Counted from the stretch's first letter, positions 48,596 through 62,378 are shown. The stretch: DNA of 64,000 nucleotides from Anaeramoeba flamelloides (GCA_027625915.1 JANTQA010000023.1:17112001-17176000); one strand, 5' to 3'. Notes: generated by a model not told the origin, from the letters alone. Program-made: numbers and translations.

Positions 48596-51508
48596 TAATA
48601 TTTATATTAATGCATTTACATACCCCCAAAAATAAATTAATAATTTCTATTTTTTTGTTTTTTTTTTTTACTTTTCGAGTGCGCAATTCTATAATTTATA
48701 TTACATACCAAAGAAAATCAAAATTATATTTTTTTTCAATAAACTTTTTATTATCAGTAACTTTCCAAACATTAATTTTAAACCTTGTTTTTAATAAATT
48801 AAATAATAATGTTTGTAAAAAATTTAGTCCATAATTTTGAGTAGAAAGAAAAAATTAAAAAATGGATATCAAAACAAAACAAGAATATCATATTTGGAAC
48901 TAAATTTAATTTTGTGATTTTTGAATTCAACATCAAAAATTCATAGAATATACATTATTCATAAAAATATTTTTTGATGATAAATGTACTATTGAATTAA
49001 CAATTTTAATTGTTTATTTATTTTTTTTTTTATTAATTCAATAAAAATTCCGTTTTTGTGTTTAATAATTAGAATTAACATTAACATTTGAAAGAAAGTG
49101 ATTATATAATAAAATTTTTAATAAGGTATTTACAAAAAAAGTTGTACATTTTTTTTTATATTTCTAAGATATTCTCTTTGTAAGTATTTCAATTCACAAA
49201 TTAGTAATTTAAAATTCAGTGGGTTATAACTACTAATTCGGTAACTCCATATTGTATTTAATTCTGAATATTTCCCAAAAATGAAAAAAAAAACCAAAAT
49301 AATTTTTTTGTACAAAATGGGGCACTTCTAAATTCAATACAAAAATGGTAATATGGTATGGAAATAAATGGATTTTTAAACATGTGAATTCGGTTATAGA
49401 CCCTTTTTTGAGTCAACGCGGGTGAATTAATTTTGAAATAAAAATTCAAGATATTTTAAGTAATTTTTAAAATATGAATTGAATTTATTACGAAAATTTT
49501 CATAGTTTTATATTTTTTAAAACCTTTTTTGATTCTATTTTTGGTTTTATTATATTATGTTTTAAGATATCCAAATTTATTAATATTAAAACTTGAAATT
49601 AAAAACTGTATAAATCAAAAAAAAAGAAAGAAAAATGTGCTGATAATCCATTTATTTTAAAAACTTGTTTTTCTTTTTTTAGTAAAAAAAAAAAACAAAT
49701 ATGAGAGATTACCTTTCCAGTAAACGTATTGAAATCAAGAATGTAAAAAACTTCAACTAAAGTATATCAATAAGATTTTCTTTTTAATCTTCATAATTTA
49801 AATGAATCTAAACAATTTATTACCTTGAATTTCTCTAGACCATTTATATTCAAATATCAAAACCCTTTTTTACACATTTAAGATCAAAATTCTTTTTTCA
49901 AATAGTATTTTCAAAAAAAAAAAAAAAAAAAAAAGAATACTTTTTCAAAAATTAAAATAAAGGGGTTGAATTCTTGGAATCAAAAAAAAACAACTACAAA
50001 ATATCCAACTCCAAAGAATAAGAAATATTGAGAAATAATTTCAATCATGAATTAAGATTTATTTTGAGTTTTCAATATCAATTGAAAATTAATAATTATA
50101 AAATCAAACAAATACTTCTAATAAATCTAGATTTCTAAAGAAGAATTTAAAAATATCCTATTTTCTGAACTAAAACTAGAATTAGACGAATTCAAATGAA
50201 AATAGGATTTTTAAATTCATTTTGGAAATTCTTGAGAAATAGAAGGAATTTGATAATCAAAAGTTTATCAATAAAAAATGTTTTTCATTTAGAATTATAA
50301 ATAAAATAAATTAAAGAAGATCTAATTGTATCAAATGTCACAGATAAGATCAAGAAATATATGAATTTTTTTTAATTTTTTCATGTTCAGTTTTTTCAAT
50401 TGGTTTGTAGATTTATTATATATTTGGTATGAAAATATATTATACGAGAAATATCAATCAAACTCTCTTATTTATTAAAATATCAAAGTATTTGTTTAAA
50501 AAAAATCATTAGTTTAATAAAGTTTCAGAATAAATGGTAGCACTGAAAATTTGTAAAAGTTTCTTACTTCATTAAATAATTCTTCCTTCAGCATTTATAG
50601 TCTGGGCATTTTAATAATAAATACAATAAATTATTCAATTCTCTGTCTTATTGTCAATTCTTTAATCAAAGCTTATCATTTAGGATTTTCAATCACCAAA
50701 AATATATCAATATTTGTAAAAAAAAAAATGTTCCAAATAAATAAGTATAAAGAACAAATTACTTCCGACTATTTCTTTGAAAGTTCAATTTGTAAAAAAG
50801 AATAATTAGGAAAACAAAATGGAAAATTTTATATAGTTTATTATTCAAATATAAGTGTTTTCCTCAAACATGAACCAACTAATTTTTGTTATTTATTCCT
50901 TCCTTTTTGATATTTTTTATTTTTAAACACTTTCAAGAAACAGATCACAAAGATTTATATCAAAAAAAATTATTAGCTTGACGAATATTAAAATAATCCA
51001 TTTTATAGTCCCTATCTTTATTTCATTATTAATTTTATCACTTTAGACAATTGTTTGAATCAGCATTATCCTTTCATTCAAATTATAAGGGTTTTCTTAT
51101 TTTTGATTTTGTTTTTTTAAGGATTTCAATCAATTCATCAATCCTTTTAGAACTGACTAATCTTTTTCAATTCTCTTTAAGATTTAGAGATAACCAATAG
51201 TATACTTAACATGTTTGAATTTATACTTGAGAGTAATTTTAAGAAGAATAGTTAATATAATTGGGGTTTAATAGAAATAGGCACATTTAGTTTTTGAAAT
51301 TATTAAATTGTGTTTTTGCTTTTTCTGTAAATAGAGAAGTTGAAGGTCTTAGTTTGAAAAATAAGGTCTTTTTCGTCCACAACCAAAGCCCACTCCTTCA
51401 TTGAATTTATAATAAAATGTCATGTTCCCAATAATCCTCAAATTTTTATCTTTAAAATATATTTTCATTTTTTTGATTACTCTTATTGTTAGTATTTTAT
51501 TCTTTTAA
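48596..51508. other. AT-rich intergenic stretch with an R1 copy
   Basis: No gene supported. About 49122-49400 is a third R1 copy, including the MITE-like unit. The rest is low-complexity AT-rich DNA with poly-A runs (for example 49912-49934). Confidence 0.5.
49122..49400 (+). repeat. Repeat family R1, copy 3, MITE-like unit
   Basis: It begins TAAGGTATTTACAAAAAAAGTTG and shares CTTTG.AAGTATTTC, TTAGTAAT, TAACTACTAA and ATTGTATTTAATTC-like words with the reverse complement of 41633-41847, then continues into the flank shared with 29940-30020. Non-coding. Confidence 0.6.
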
Positions 51509-52251
51509 ATGCCAAATTATAAATTAACCTTGCCAAATGTCCATTTCCATAAAGACTGGAAAACAAGAGTAAAAACCTGGTTTGACCAACCAGCAAGAAA
51601 GACAAGAAGAAAGCAAAACAGAATTAAAAAGGCAATTAAAGTAGCGCCAAGACCAGCATCTGGCTCACTTAGACCAATTGTTCATTGCCAAACCCAAAGA
51701 TACAACATGAGAATTAAATCTGGTAGAGGCTTCACTCACCGTGAATTGAAAATGGCAGGCATTTCTAGACACCAAGCAATGGGCATTGGCATTGCTGTTG
51801 ACAAAAGAAGAAAAAACAGATCTGCTCAAACCTTAAAAGAAAATGTTGAAAGACTAAGAGAATATAAAGAAAAATTGATCTTATTCCCAAGAAGAAGAAG
51901 TAAGAATCCTTAATTAGATTTTTTTTTTTTATTTTTTTTTTTTAATTTGTTTTTTTTCTTTGTTATTTTTATTTACTTTTTTTTTTGCTTTCTTTTTTTT
52001 TTTTTTTATTTTATTTTACTTTTAAACAACAAAAAAAAGAAAACCCAAACAAACAAGACTCCAAAAGAGAATTACAAAAACAAGCCAAACAAGTTAAAAC
52101 CTATATGAAAGTCAGATATCCAGAAAGAGTCATTGAAACCAGAGTGATCCCACAAGAATTACGTGAAAGAGATCTTGCTAAAGAAAGAAGAGACAAAATT
52201 CAAAAAACCAAAGAAAGACTCATCAAAATCAGACAAGGAAAGAAGAAATAA
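51509..52251 (+). CDS. RPL13: 60S ribosomal protein eL13, two exons
   Basis: Exons: 51509-51899 and 52040-52251, intron 140 nt (GTAAGA donor, AAAAAAAG acceptor), 200 aa. The first exon carries the strongly conserved eL13 core: [40 protein letters not shown] and KLILFPRR. The second exon gives the basic Lys/Arg/Glu tail. Length matches cytosolic eL13 of other eukaryotes (about 200-210 aa). It binds rRNA in the large subunit. The first exon ends at LFPRRR in phase 1; reading on without splicing meets a stop after four codons, so splicing is required to restore the tail. Confidence 0.97.
51900..52039 (+). other. Intron of the eL13 gene
   Basis: 140 nt, extremely T-rich, GTAAGA to AAAAAAAG. It shows the typical small intron of this genome and that an A-rich acceptor without a pyrimidine directly before AG is used. 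Confidence 0.85.
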
Positions 52252-54234
52252 ACTGAAAAAACCCAGTTATTTTTGGAACAACAAAATAACAAAATTATGA
52301 AACAAAATTAACTAATAAATCTAACAAAAACAAACTTTACTTAAACTGTCTATTTGAAATCAAGAAATTGAATATTCTTGATTTATTTTTAAATAAACGT
52401 AAAGGATCAATATTAATAGATTTCAATTTTCACTTTACCAATTAACAAAAAATAAAAAATTTATTAAACATTTTTTATCCTTTTTTTTTTTATCTGGTTT
52501 ACAAGAAAAAATTTTTTTTCATTTAGTATCCAAATTAAAACGAAACAGAATTTCAAATGGCTGATCTATCTAATTTTTTGAGCATTAAAGTCATTCCAAC
52601 CCTACCATGATAAATTTATCATACATAGAAATTGATTGTCTATTCTAAAATTTTTTTATGTACAATAAACCGTGAAATGGTTCTGACAGTTGATGATAAA
52701 CTGTAAAATTTATAATAGAAGAAAAAAAATTTATCCAATTTTTTGTTTTTAACATTGACAAACAAATTTATAAAAAAAGTTAAATTAACAGGGATCTTCA
52801 AATTTAAAGAATTGTAAAAATCACAGCTTTGTTCAATTACAAAACAATTATTTAAAAAATATTTTCAAGTTTGTGTGATTTTTGTGATTTCAAGTTTTGG
52901 TAATCAATTTTTGTTTTGTTAATTACAGATAAAAAAAAAAATTATTTTTTGATTCAAAACCAATTGAAAATTTTTACTTCTGATCTAAGAGAACACAATA
53001 TTTTCATTTTGATTATTCACAAAAAAAATTTTTTTTTTTCAAAAATTTATAAAAAGATAAAAAATCTACAGATATTCTAATTAACACCATATTTAATTTT
53101 TTACAGATTTTCAATCATTGTTCCATTTTTGTTCTGACTCACATATTAATTGTGGAAATCTTAGGGAAATAAGAAGGAAAAAGTAAAATTTATATATATT
53201 TTAAAAACCCATTAAACTGGGGAAAGAGGCAAGGAAATTATGTTCCTTAGATTTTATAAAATTAAGTATTTTAAGTATAAAAATTTACATGTTTTTTCGG
53301 ACGATTTTTCGAAGAATTAATTTCAAAATATAGGAAATTAGTCATTCAAACAAAAATAAATATTTATTTTTAAGGTTGGAATTATTCTTTTCGAAAACCA
53401 AAAATAAATTTTCTATTATTAAAAAGAAAACAATTTCTTTTTTCAATTTTATTGTGAATTGATGTGAGAGGTTCCTACAAATGTGAAAATGCTGAATTGA
53501 ATTTTATAGTTGGTAAAAGACAATTTTTTTAGTGATAGAAAATCACGACACCCTGCCAATTTTTAATTCCACGGTTGTAAAAATGTAATTTTTGAGAACT
53601 TGTATAAGTTGATAAAAAAATCCATAACGTGTGTACAATATTTTTAAAAATTAGAGTTTTGTCTGGCTTACCCATTCAAAAGATGGTATGTTTTTTTATC
53701 GCGGATACCCATATTTCTTTTTATTTTTTTGGATTTCAACACATTTTCATTTTGAAAAAATCTAACGAATAACTTTCTATTCCCAAATGTTTGTTGATGA
53801 TTTGATATTAATTATGTAATTGTCAATGATAGAAATAAATTACCAGAAATAAAAAAAAAATATAGGTAAGAACAATTTTTGGATTAAACCCAAATAATTA
53901 TAATAATAAAAATAAAATAATAACAAAAATAAATTTATATCTTGGGATTTGGTTAGATAAAAAATTTTAAAGTTTAGCCTAGATAAATTTATACTAATTT
54001 CAAAAGATTAATCAACTTCTATCAACATAGCAATTCATAATTGTAATACAATATCCTTTTTTGTCGTTTTTTTTTTTATATGTCAATTGTTATATTGGGG
54101 TATGAAATATTTGATCTAATGGGATTGTTTTAAAGAAATTGGTGCTTTGATTAATAGATAAATTGTCAAGTTAAATGTATAAATACACTTTCACAGTGAC
54201 TATTATAAATTATATCCAAAAAATTGGATACATT

Positions 54235-54505
54235 TTAAATCGTTGAAATAAGGACAATACCACACTTTTAATTCAGTTTAGAAAGAATTTTGATTTACCA
54301 AGCTATAACACTTTTTGTCTTTTTTGTTTTGTTTTCATTTCCTGTTTTGCAGTTGCGTAATTAGTTTGGTTAGATCTGGAATTTTTTCCGATAGCTGGTA
54401 GAAGGTTAAGTTGAGTTTTTTAAATTGAAAAATCAAATAGAATTGGTAGATTATATCTTGTAATTTCACCAATCAACAATTGCTGGTGAAATTTCAACAA
54501 ATTAA
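54235..54505 (-). repeat. Repeat family R5, copy 2 (inverted)
   Basis: Reverse complement of 40935-41215 with many changes. Its right end includes a small hairpin, ATTTCACCA...TGGTGAAAT, with a 12-base loop at about 54464-54494. Confidence 0.6.
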
Positions 54506-55964
54506 TAAATATATTTTTGTTCCTCTATTTTCATTATTTTGGACAGACTAATTTTGATTTTTGTATTTTAGATTTTTTTCTTTTATTGGGATTAAAGTAA
54601 TTACTGATAATAACATTTATACTGGGTTACTTAAATGTGGTTTTATATTAGGTTTGAAAAACTATAATAAATTGTGTTTGTTTTTTTTTTTGCATATTTT
54701 TGATTTTGGGTGTGTCCAAATTTTCGGAATAGTGTTTCTACTAAAATTGGTATAAATCGACTTTAAAAAAAGTATTATTTTAATAGAGAATTAAAGTGGT
54801 TCAAAAATAATAAATTCGTATTTTTGAAAAATCAATTAAATTTTTTACTAATAGAAAAAATAATTAAGAAAATTTAAATTGAAAATCAAAAAATTATATA
54901 AAATGGTTTGAATTTTGACTTTTATAATTATTGTGTTAATCCACTAAAAAAATATACAAGTTAACAATTTAATTAAGTTTTCTAGAATTATAAAGAGTTA
55001 TGTAAACTCTTTTTATATTATTAATAAGAGTTCCACTACAAATATAAAAACTTTATAGTTAATAAGATACATAAAAATTTTAGAATTAACAAATATTTTC
55101 GGAATTTTTTTTTAGACATTTTTTTTTTCCACTATTCAAATTCTTATTTATATTTAAATTTTTTGTTCCTTAATTTGTATTGAAAATTGTTTCTTAAAAG
55201 TTGAACTGGCAAGAAATTGTTCAAATTTTATGATTTAATTTCTAAATTTGTCATATTGTTTTTATCATTTTTCTAATATTTTTTTTTCTAAATTTATTTT
55301 ATTGTTGTTTACTTTTATAAGAGAATCCAGTATATTATTTAAAAAATAATAATATTTATAATATTAATAGCAAAAAGTTCGCTATCATCTTTATTTACAA
55401 TGGTAAATAATAAAAAAAATCGAAATATTTTAAAAATTTATTAATAAATTTTTCCGAATTAATTGAAATAATACAAATTAAATATTACTATTTAACTTAC
55501 AATAATATAAATAATAAAAGGCCTTTTTTGAGTAAGAAGTTATAATATAATATATTGTGATTAGTAATCCAAGTCTAAGGGTACTTATAGTATGATATAT
55601 ATATTTATTCAATAATAATAAATTTATTATTTTTTTTCTAAAACCCGTTTAGAATACATTATTGTGCAATTATTCTTGGATTATTATTTTTTTTGATTTG
55701 TAAAAAAATATCAAAAAAAAAATTCAAATATTGGTGATATCATTTCCTTAGGCGATTTTTAAAATTTTATTTAGGGGGGAAAGTCATATTTTAATAATTT
55801 TCAGTTCACCACCTTCTGAAAAATTAAATTATTAAAACTATTTCTTGTATTGAATAGATTGATGATTTGATAATTTTTTCTTTGGATAAAAACTTAAATG
55901 TAAAATTTTCCACGTAGTTACAATGGCCAAAACAATCGCTATAATATAATTTCATCCAAATTGG

Positions 55965-56420
55965 GAATAATTATGATTATTGTAAAATATGAAAATCATT
56001 TTTTCAATTATTTTATTTTATGCTTTTCTCTCATTTTTTGAATGTGTATAACTTGTTATTGTCGATCTTATTTTTTTTTTTTTCAAAAGATTGATATTAT
56101 GTTAAAATTAGGTCCTTCCAAATAGAATAACTCAAATAAAATTCGTCAATACTATCCAATCATTTGATCCATCAATATTCTAATAGAATTAAGACAAATT
56201 TCGCAAGCTTTTTTTTTTGTTATATACTTTCCAATATTTTTTTTTTACACATCAAAAATTTATTTGTATTCGAAATAATTTATTTTTTGTTTTTCGAGTA
56301 TTGTAATTTATATACAATTGTATAAATTTCAATTAGTAAATGGTATTTTTTGAGAATTGGTTAAATAAGATTTTTTTTTTCAAAAATAGAATTTTAAATG
56401 TTAAAAAGTTTGAATAGGGA
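55965..56420 (+). repeat. Dispersed repeat family R2, copy 2
   Basis: Matches 35400-35880 in the same orientation (see that entry for shared words). Immediately followed by an R3 copy, so the two may be parts of one longer element that is broken up elsewhere. Confidence 0.65.
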
Positions 56421-56544
56421 TGAAGTATATTATATAGTTATTTAACTATTAAAAAAAAATACAAATCAAAGTATTAAAGTGGTAATAAATTATCAAAGGA
56501 AAAAACTTGTTCTTCTGATATTGAGATTTTAATATAAATTTTGT

Positions 56545-57130
56545 CATATTTTATTGAAGAAATAGAACCAATTAGATGATTTTTCTCTGATATTCTTCTC
56601 AAAATAAAATGTCAATTTTTAAATGTGGCCAAAATCATTTTTTCACATTCAAGAACAGGTTATTTTTTCTAATTTTATATATTTTTTAATAATTTCAATT
56701 TTCTTTTCTTTTTTTTTTTTTCTTCTTTTCTTTTTAATTTTTTTAGAAATTCAATTCTAAAAACAAAATGTTTGAAAATCCAAATTAACTTTAACAAAAC
56801 CAACACTTTGTAATTTCTTATAAAATGAATACACTCACTATTCTGAAAATATTTTTTTAAACAGTTTTAATTATACAAGGAAATTGAGAATATAATTTGG
56901 GGTTAGACATTCCATCGGTATCAGATAAAATATAATTTTTAACATTTGGTTTTTTTAAAATTTTATTATAATTATTCAGATATTTCTTTTATGAATATCA
57001 ACTCTAATCTAAAGTTTATTATTTTTCTTATTTCGAGACAATCTTCTTTTGGTTGATTCTTAAAAAAAAAAAATTGATTTTTCATTTTTGGCTGGGTAAC
57101 TTTGTATGAAATGGAGTTTACATTAAAAAA
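56545..57130 (+). repeat. Dispersed repeat family R3, copy 2
   Basis: Matches 6735-7275 in the same orientation, from the GAAATAGAAC word through TTTTTCATTTTTGGCTG. Non-coding. Confidence 0.6.
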
Positions 57131-57523
57131 CTTTTGAGAAAAAAAAACATTTTGTAATTTGGATTATATTGATTGTTGTGTTTTTAAAAAAAAAACATAT
57201 TTGAGAAAACTTTGATATTTTTAAAAGAATAAAAACATAATGAGAGAAAATTCTAAAAAAAAAAATAAAGTTCTGTTTTTATTGTCAAGATTATATCAAA
57301 AAAAAATGTATAACTGTCAAAAATTAATTAAATTTTAATTAAATTAAGGTTATTGAAAATTGATTTTGATATTTTTTTTTCAAAGATTATTCAAAATTAA
57401 TTTAAATATCAATTAAAACTTTTAAAAAAATAAAAGGAAAAGTTAAAATGGATTGAAATATAAAAAAAAAAGAAAAGAAAATAAATATAAAAATAAAAAA
57501 AAAAATTTCCAAAACAACAATAA

Positions 57524-60500
57524 TTATTTAAAAGCAATTGAAGGTTTACCGACCTCTGAAATTCTTTTTTCTATTAATTCAGGAGCATTATTATCTTCGA
57601 CATAATAGATTTCGATTTCTTTAATTTTGCAATTTTCACAAATTAAGTCTTTAGATATTTCTAAAATTTCTTTTTCATCAAAGGATAATTTAGCTTCTAA
57701 AGAAGCACCATTATTACCAAGAGAGTCTTGTTTTACGATCCTGATGTAATTCATAACCTTTTTCATGATTTTTTTCAAATCGTTATGCTTTCTGATTTCA
57801 CCGACGATAACCTTTGTCTCATCAAAGACATTATTTTCGACATTATAGAATTTTTTTAAAATGTCTAAAACCTTGATTTGCCAATCTGATCTCTTTTTGC
57901 TGAGAAAGATTATACCGGTTGTGGGTTGTTCAACTTTAACTCGCTGTTGACCTTTTCTCTTTTTAGGATTTAAATACTTGTGGAGAGCGAATTTGAAAGT
58001 ATTGACTGATTTATTTAAGTATTCATTCGATAAAACCATTGAAACATCGAAATCTACAACCTTAGGGAAGGGCTGGTTGATGACGAGTCCTAATTCGTCT
58101 CTTTTGCCGATCATGTTCCAGAGATATTCGGCGAAATGAGGCACGATTGGTGTCATGATTAAGATTTGGGTTTCCATGAAGAATGTGACAAGCTTCTTAT
58201 GCATATTGTCGTTGCCGCCTACTTTCTTTCGATAGACATCTCTCGCGATTTGTAATTCATAAAATCCTTGCTTGAGCGCTTGCTTAAAGAGCATTTTGTC
58301 GTAGCAGACCTTGCTATTTTGGATTGCTAAATTGATTTGGGCAAAGAAGACCTTATCGACAAAGCTAGTGATTTTGCCTTCTCTTAAATTTGGGAGCTTT
58401 TCGAGCATTTCTGTATACCAATTGATTTGGTTGGTTAATTTTAAAATGGCCTTGTTGGCGGTTTCCGCAACAAAATTTGCATCTTCGGTGCTATCGCCGG
58501 AATCGGCGAGTCCGAACCTCATTGGATCGGCGCCAAATTTCTTGACTGCCTGCTCAAGTGTAATAAAGTTGCCCTTGCTTTTGGACATTTTGTCGTTATC
58601 GAATAAAAGGAACCCATTGGCGCGCACTGATCGGGGGCATTTCTCAGGTGGGAAGATGGCGGCGTGGTTGTAAAGCCAAAAGGTTAAATGGTTTCGAACT
58701 AAATCCCTTCCAGAGGTTCTCAGATCTAATGGGTACCAAAAGTCAAATTCTCTTCTCATTTTCAAGAGGGTCTCCCTGGGGATGGTGTTTTCGTTGGAGA
58801 GTTCGTCGCTTCCAAGCATGATGAAATCCCAAATTTCGTCGGTCATCTGGTTGGGATCGATGTTGCCGATCCCCTTTTCTGTTCCTTCAATGTTACCCTG
58901 GAGGTAGTGTGCGACGGTGTAATAGGCCATATAAATGGTGGAATCGCTCAGGGATTCGATGAGCCATTTACGATCCCAAGGAATTTTGGATCCGAGGCCA
59001 AATTCTCGTGAGCATGCCCACTGCTTGAGCCAGCCGAGGGTGAACTCAAAGGACTTTCTTGTTTCCTTGTGGTAGGTTTCCATGTTGCCGAGTAATTCCT
59101 TGGCCTGCTTTTTCCAGCTTTCTTCGCCATAATCGAGGAACCATTGATCAGTGAGGGCAACAACACATTTATCGCCGTTTCGCCCAATGACCTCGGATTC
59201 TGGTTCGCAGTAGTTGACTGCCTTGCCCTCTTTGATCAATCGATCCTTAATGATGTCCTTGGCGTCTTTAACAAGAACGTCTTCCATTCCCTTCACGATC
59301 ATTTTGCCCTCATAAAATCCCTTGGTGTAGCATAATTCCTTAGCCTGCGCTAATTTCTTGACAGAGTGCTGCGACTTAATTTTCATTGACTTGCAGACGG
59401 TCACTGCCGCGAGGTTCCCTAACTCTGGAATTTCGATGATCGGGATGGGGTCAAAATCGACCATTTCCTCTGTGATGCCGTATTTTTCTCGTAATTCGGC
59501 GTTTTCCTTGAGATCTTGGAGTGCTCTGTAATCGTCGGGTGCATCCGATGGCACAGAGGTGACAACGCCAGTTCCCTTGTTCATTTTAATGGTCATTAAT
59601 GGGAGCGCATATACAGTTTCATATGGCGATAAGGGTGCAGATAATGGGAGCCCTAATAATTCCTTTCCGGTGACAGTGCCCAAGCAAACGGGCTTGCCCA
59701 TTTCCTTCGAAAATTCCTGATACGAGCAATTTGTGGCTGCCCTTTCTGAAAGCACCCAAACCTCTTTGGTAACAGTTTCATAGAGCCAATATTCGCCCTT
59801 TGGTAAAACCCAACAATTCGTTTGGCCAAACATGGTTTCTGCTCTTAAGGTGGCAGCGACCAAGTAGACATTCCGGTCGGCGAATTTTTCCTTCATGCTT
59901 TCGGGTAATTTTTTGAGTTGTAATTTGACCATCGTGTATTCCTGTGGCTGCACCCCCTCCCCAGAGGATCGATCATGATCGAGGCATGGCTGCTTGGAAT
60001 AAGGACTATAGATGGAATATCGTTTACCAAATTTAATCTTGTTTTTGGACTTGAGCTTGTTAAATTGCCATTGGATAAAGCTGTCGTAATATGGATTGAT
60101 TTCGGTGGTAATGAAGGACCTTCGGAAATCAATTGCACAGCCCATTAATTTCAAATCCTTTTTGGCGATCTCGGGGAAATAGTGTAACCATTTGTTTGGA
60201 TCTTTGAATTCAGGAATCATTTTTTCAGGGATGCCAAGCGATTTCATGATTTGGAATTGTGTGGTGATCCCTCCGGTCTTCGAAACGTGCTTCGATTTGC
60301 TACTTCGGTACTTTTGGAGGGACTGCATCTTGGGCACATTTTCTTCTTTCTTTTTTTTTTCAAACTCCTCTTTCCTCTTCTTTTCTTTTTCCTTATCCTC
60401 TTCGCTTGTTTCAAGCTCCCTTGTTAATTTGTCAGCGGCAGCTGAAATGGGCATACCAGTGCAATGGAAGCCCATCGGGAATAAGACCTTCTTTCCATTC

Positions 60501-60938
60501 ATCCTTTCATATCTTATTTTAAATTCAGCCTTGGTAATACTGAAGGCATGCCCGATGTGTAAGCACCCATTCATGTATGGATAAGGGAAGGTTACAAAAT
60601 ATTTGTTGCTTACGTCTGATTTTGGATCCTTTTCGGTCACATCCACTTCAAACTCTTTTGTTTTTTCCCATAATTTTTGTGCTTCAATTTCAATTTCTCT
60701 TAAAAAGTCTCTTCTTTTTGTTGACTTTACTTGCTTTTTGTTTTTAAATTTTGGAAAGTTATTTTTTTATTTTTTTTTTTTGTTTATTTTTTGTGTTTAT
60801 TTTTTGTGTTTATTTTTGTGTTTATATTTTGAATCATAAAAAAAAGGAAAGAAAAAAGTTTTTTTTAAGAAAGAGGTCTTTCACCAAGAATAAAAAATGT
60901 TCAAAAAGTACCTTTTTTTCTGTTTGTTTTTCCGACAT
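57524..60938 (-). CDS. LARS1: Leucyl-tRNA synthetase, cytosolic type, two exons
   Basis: Exons: 60938-60912 (nine codons, MSEKQTEKK) and 60724-57524, intron 187 nt (GTACTT...GTAAAG), about 1,075 aa. It charges tRNA-Leu with leucine in the cytosol. The class I signatures are HIGH (residues 65-68, in GCLHIGHAF) and KMSKS (721-725, in [11 protein letters not shown]). The CP1 editing domain lies between them, with [15 protein letters not shown] (about 301-315) and the [15 protein letters not shown] segment (about 393-407) that holds the conserved editing aspartate. The C-terminal 250 residues form the anticodon-binding and eukaryote/archaeal-type tail. The main frame opens with GTG and no ATG, and the family's N-terminal helix ([16 protein letters not shown]) lies upstream of it; the small first exon supplies the ATG. 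Its donor (GTAC) is the only one not of GTAA type. The coding sequence is clearly richer in G and C than its surroundings, as expected for a highly expressed gene. Confidence 0.96.
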
Positions 60939-61716
60939 TAGAATATTTTGTTTTGATAAGAAGCAAAATATGAAATAAAAAAAATGATTGTTATCCAATT
61001 TTGGAAACTTTAAATGTGACTCCAATCTTTTGAAACTGAGATTACATAAGTGAGAGAAGGTGATGTTTTTTGGAGAGGTATACAAGGTTTTTCGTGTTTA
61101 TCATTTTTCATTTGTTTGTTTCTTATCAAAAGTCTTAATTGTAACAAAAGACAATTTTGTACAAAGCTTTGACTTTTACCAATATTACAGAAGATCTTTT
61201 TTACCAAAGATTGTTTTTGAGAATAAGTCATCCTAAAAATGAAAGATGTTTGTGTTTGAATAGTAAATGACGTTTTCTTTTTTTACTTTTTTATAGCATG
61301 TGACTTTTAAAATTTCCTCCTATTTTGTATTTGCATTTGCAAATGACGTTTAATTTTTTCAATATGATGTCAGATTACGTCAGATTATTTTCGACTTTGT
61401 GAAGTTTTTGATCAATTAAATTTTCATACTGTTGTATAATTACTCTTTCTTATGATAACAGGGGTTTGTAATTTTATATTATTTTTCAAACCAAAAAAGT
61501 GGTAAATATTGAAATTAAAATCTTGATAAATTTATGTGTTTTATTTTTTTCTTGGTTAATTAACAAATAAAGTTGAATTGGTTTTGTTGAGTAACATTCA
61601 GATTGCTAAAATGTTTAAGATTTAGCTTAATAGTTCTTAAAAATGATTTCGAAAACTTGAGAAATAATAAAAATTTATAGTCACAGAAGAATGAAAAAAG
61701 ATTGTGCTGTTACATT

Positions 61717-62378
61717 TTAAAGTCGACTTTTTATTTTGGTTCTTATCTGATCTTTCTTTAACTTTGTATAAATTCTTATGTTTGTTCAAAAATGTAATTT
61801 TTCTCTTTTTTCTTCTGAAACCCGAATTGATGAGTATAGGGCAATAAGGTTGTGAGTTTTTAATGAAAAAAATAGGATTTTTGGTTTATAAATGGAAATA
61901 TTTTATTTTTCATTTTTGAACTTTTTGAAAAAAAACAAAATATTTATTGTTATTATTCATGAAGAGAGCGAAAATGAACAAATTAATATCTTTTTCGCTG
62001 AAACTTTAAATTTGTTTTGAAAGTTTTTTTACTGAGCTTTCATATAGGAAAAAAATATTAACTAAGAATAACTTATCTTTAAAAAATGAAAAGTAAAAAG
62101 TTCGTTTTCTGAATAAAGAAAGAAAATGGAAAAAAAAATGAAAAGAAATTAAGATCCTATAGCAAAAAATTAAACATTTTTTTGTCATGTTTAACTTGTT
62201 CTTTTTGTTCATTTTTCCAAAAATCCTATTTGTTCTTTAAAAACTCACAACCTTATTGCCCTATACTCATCAATTCGGGTGTCAGAAGAAAAAAGAGAAA
62301 AATTACATTTTTGAACAAACATAAGAATTTATAAAAAGTTAAAGATGTGTCAGATAAGAAATAAAAAGTCGACCTTAA
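61717..62378. mobile_element. Foldback/MITE-like element with about 160-bp inverted arms and TTAA ends
   Basis: The left arm (61717-61884) and right arm (62217-62378) are near-identical in inverted orientation: (A/G)GTCGACTTTTTATTT at the outer ends, then TTCTTATGTTTGTTCAAAAA, CCCGAATTGATGAGTATAGG and GCAATAAGGTTGTGAG towards the centre. Only scattered substitutions and small indels separate the arms, so it looks young. TTAA flanks the outer end on both sides. The roughly 330-bp centre has no meaningful frame. TTAA target duplication is the mark of piggyBac-type transposons, so a non-autonomous relative is possible, but no transposase is present and the superfamily is inference. Confidence 0.8.

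Larger units (their letters stand above)
52252..57523. other. 5.3-kb AT-rich intergenic stretch, several repeat copies
   Basis: No gene supported; the 64-codon frame at 54561-54755 is of ordinary AT-rich composition. Repeat copies: 54235-54505 (R5, inverted relative to 40935), 55790-55860 (shared with 27060-27140), 55965-56420 (R2) and 56545-57130 (R3). Thus about a fifth of the stretch can be matched to other places in this same window. Confidence 0.5.

Noticed and set aside
52985-55960. A search for exons of a missing gene in the 5-kb gap before LeuRS.
   Set aside because: Only short AT-rich frames and repeat copies were found; no motif of any family.
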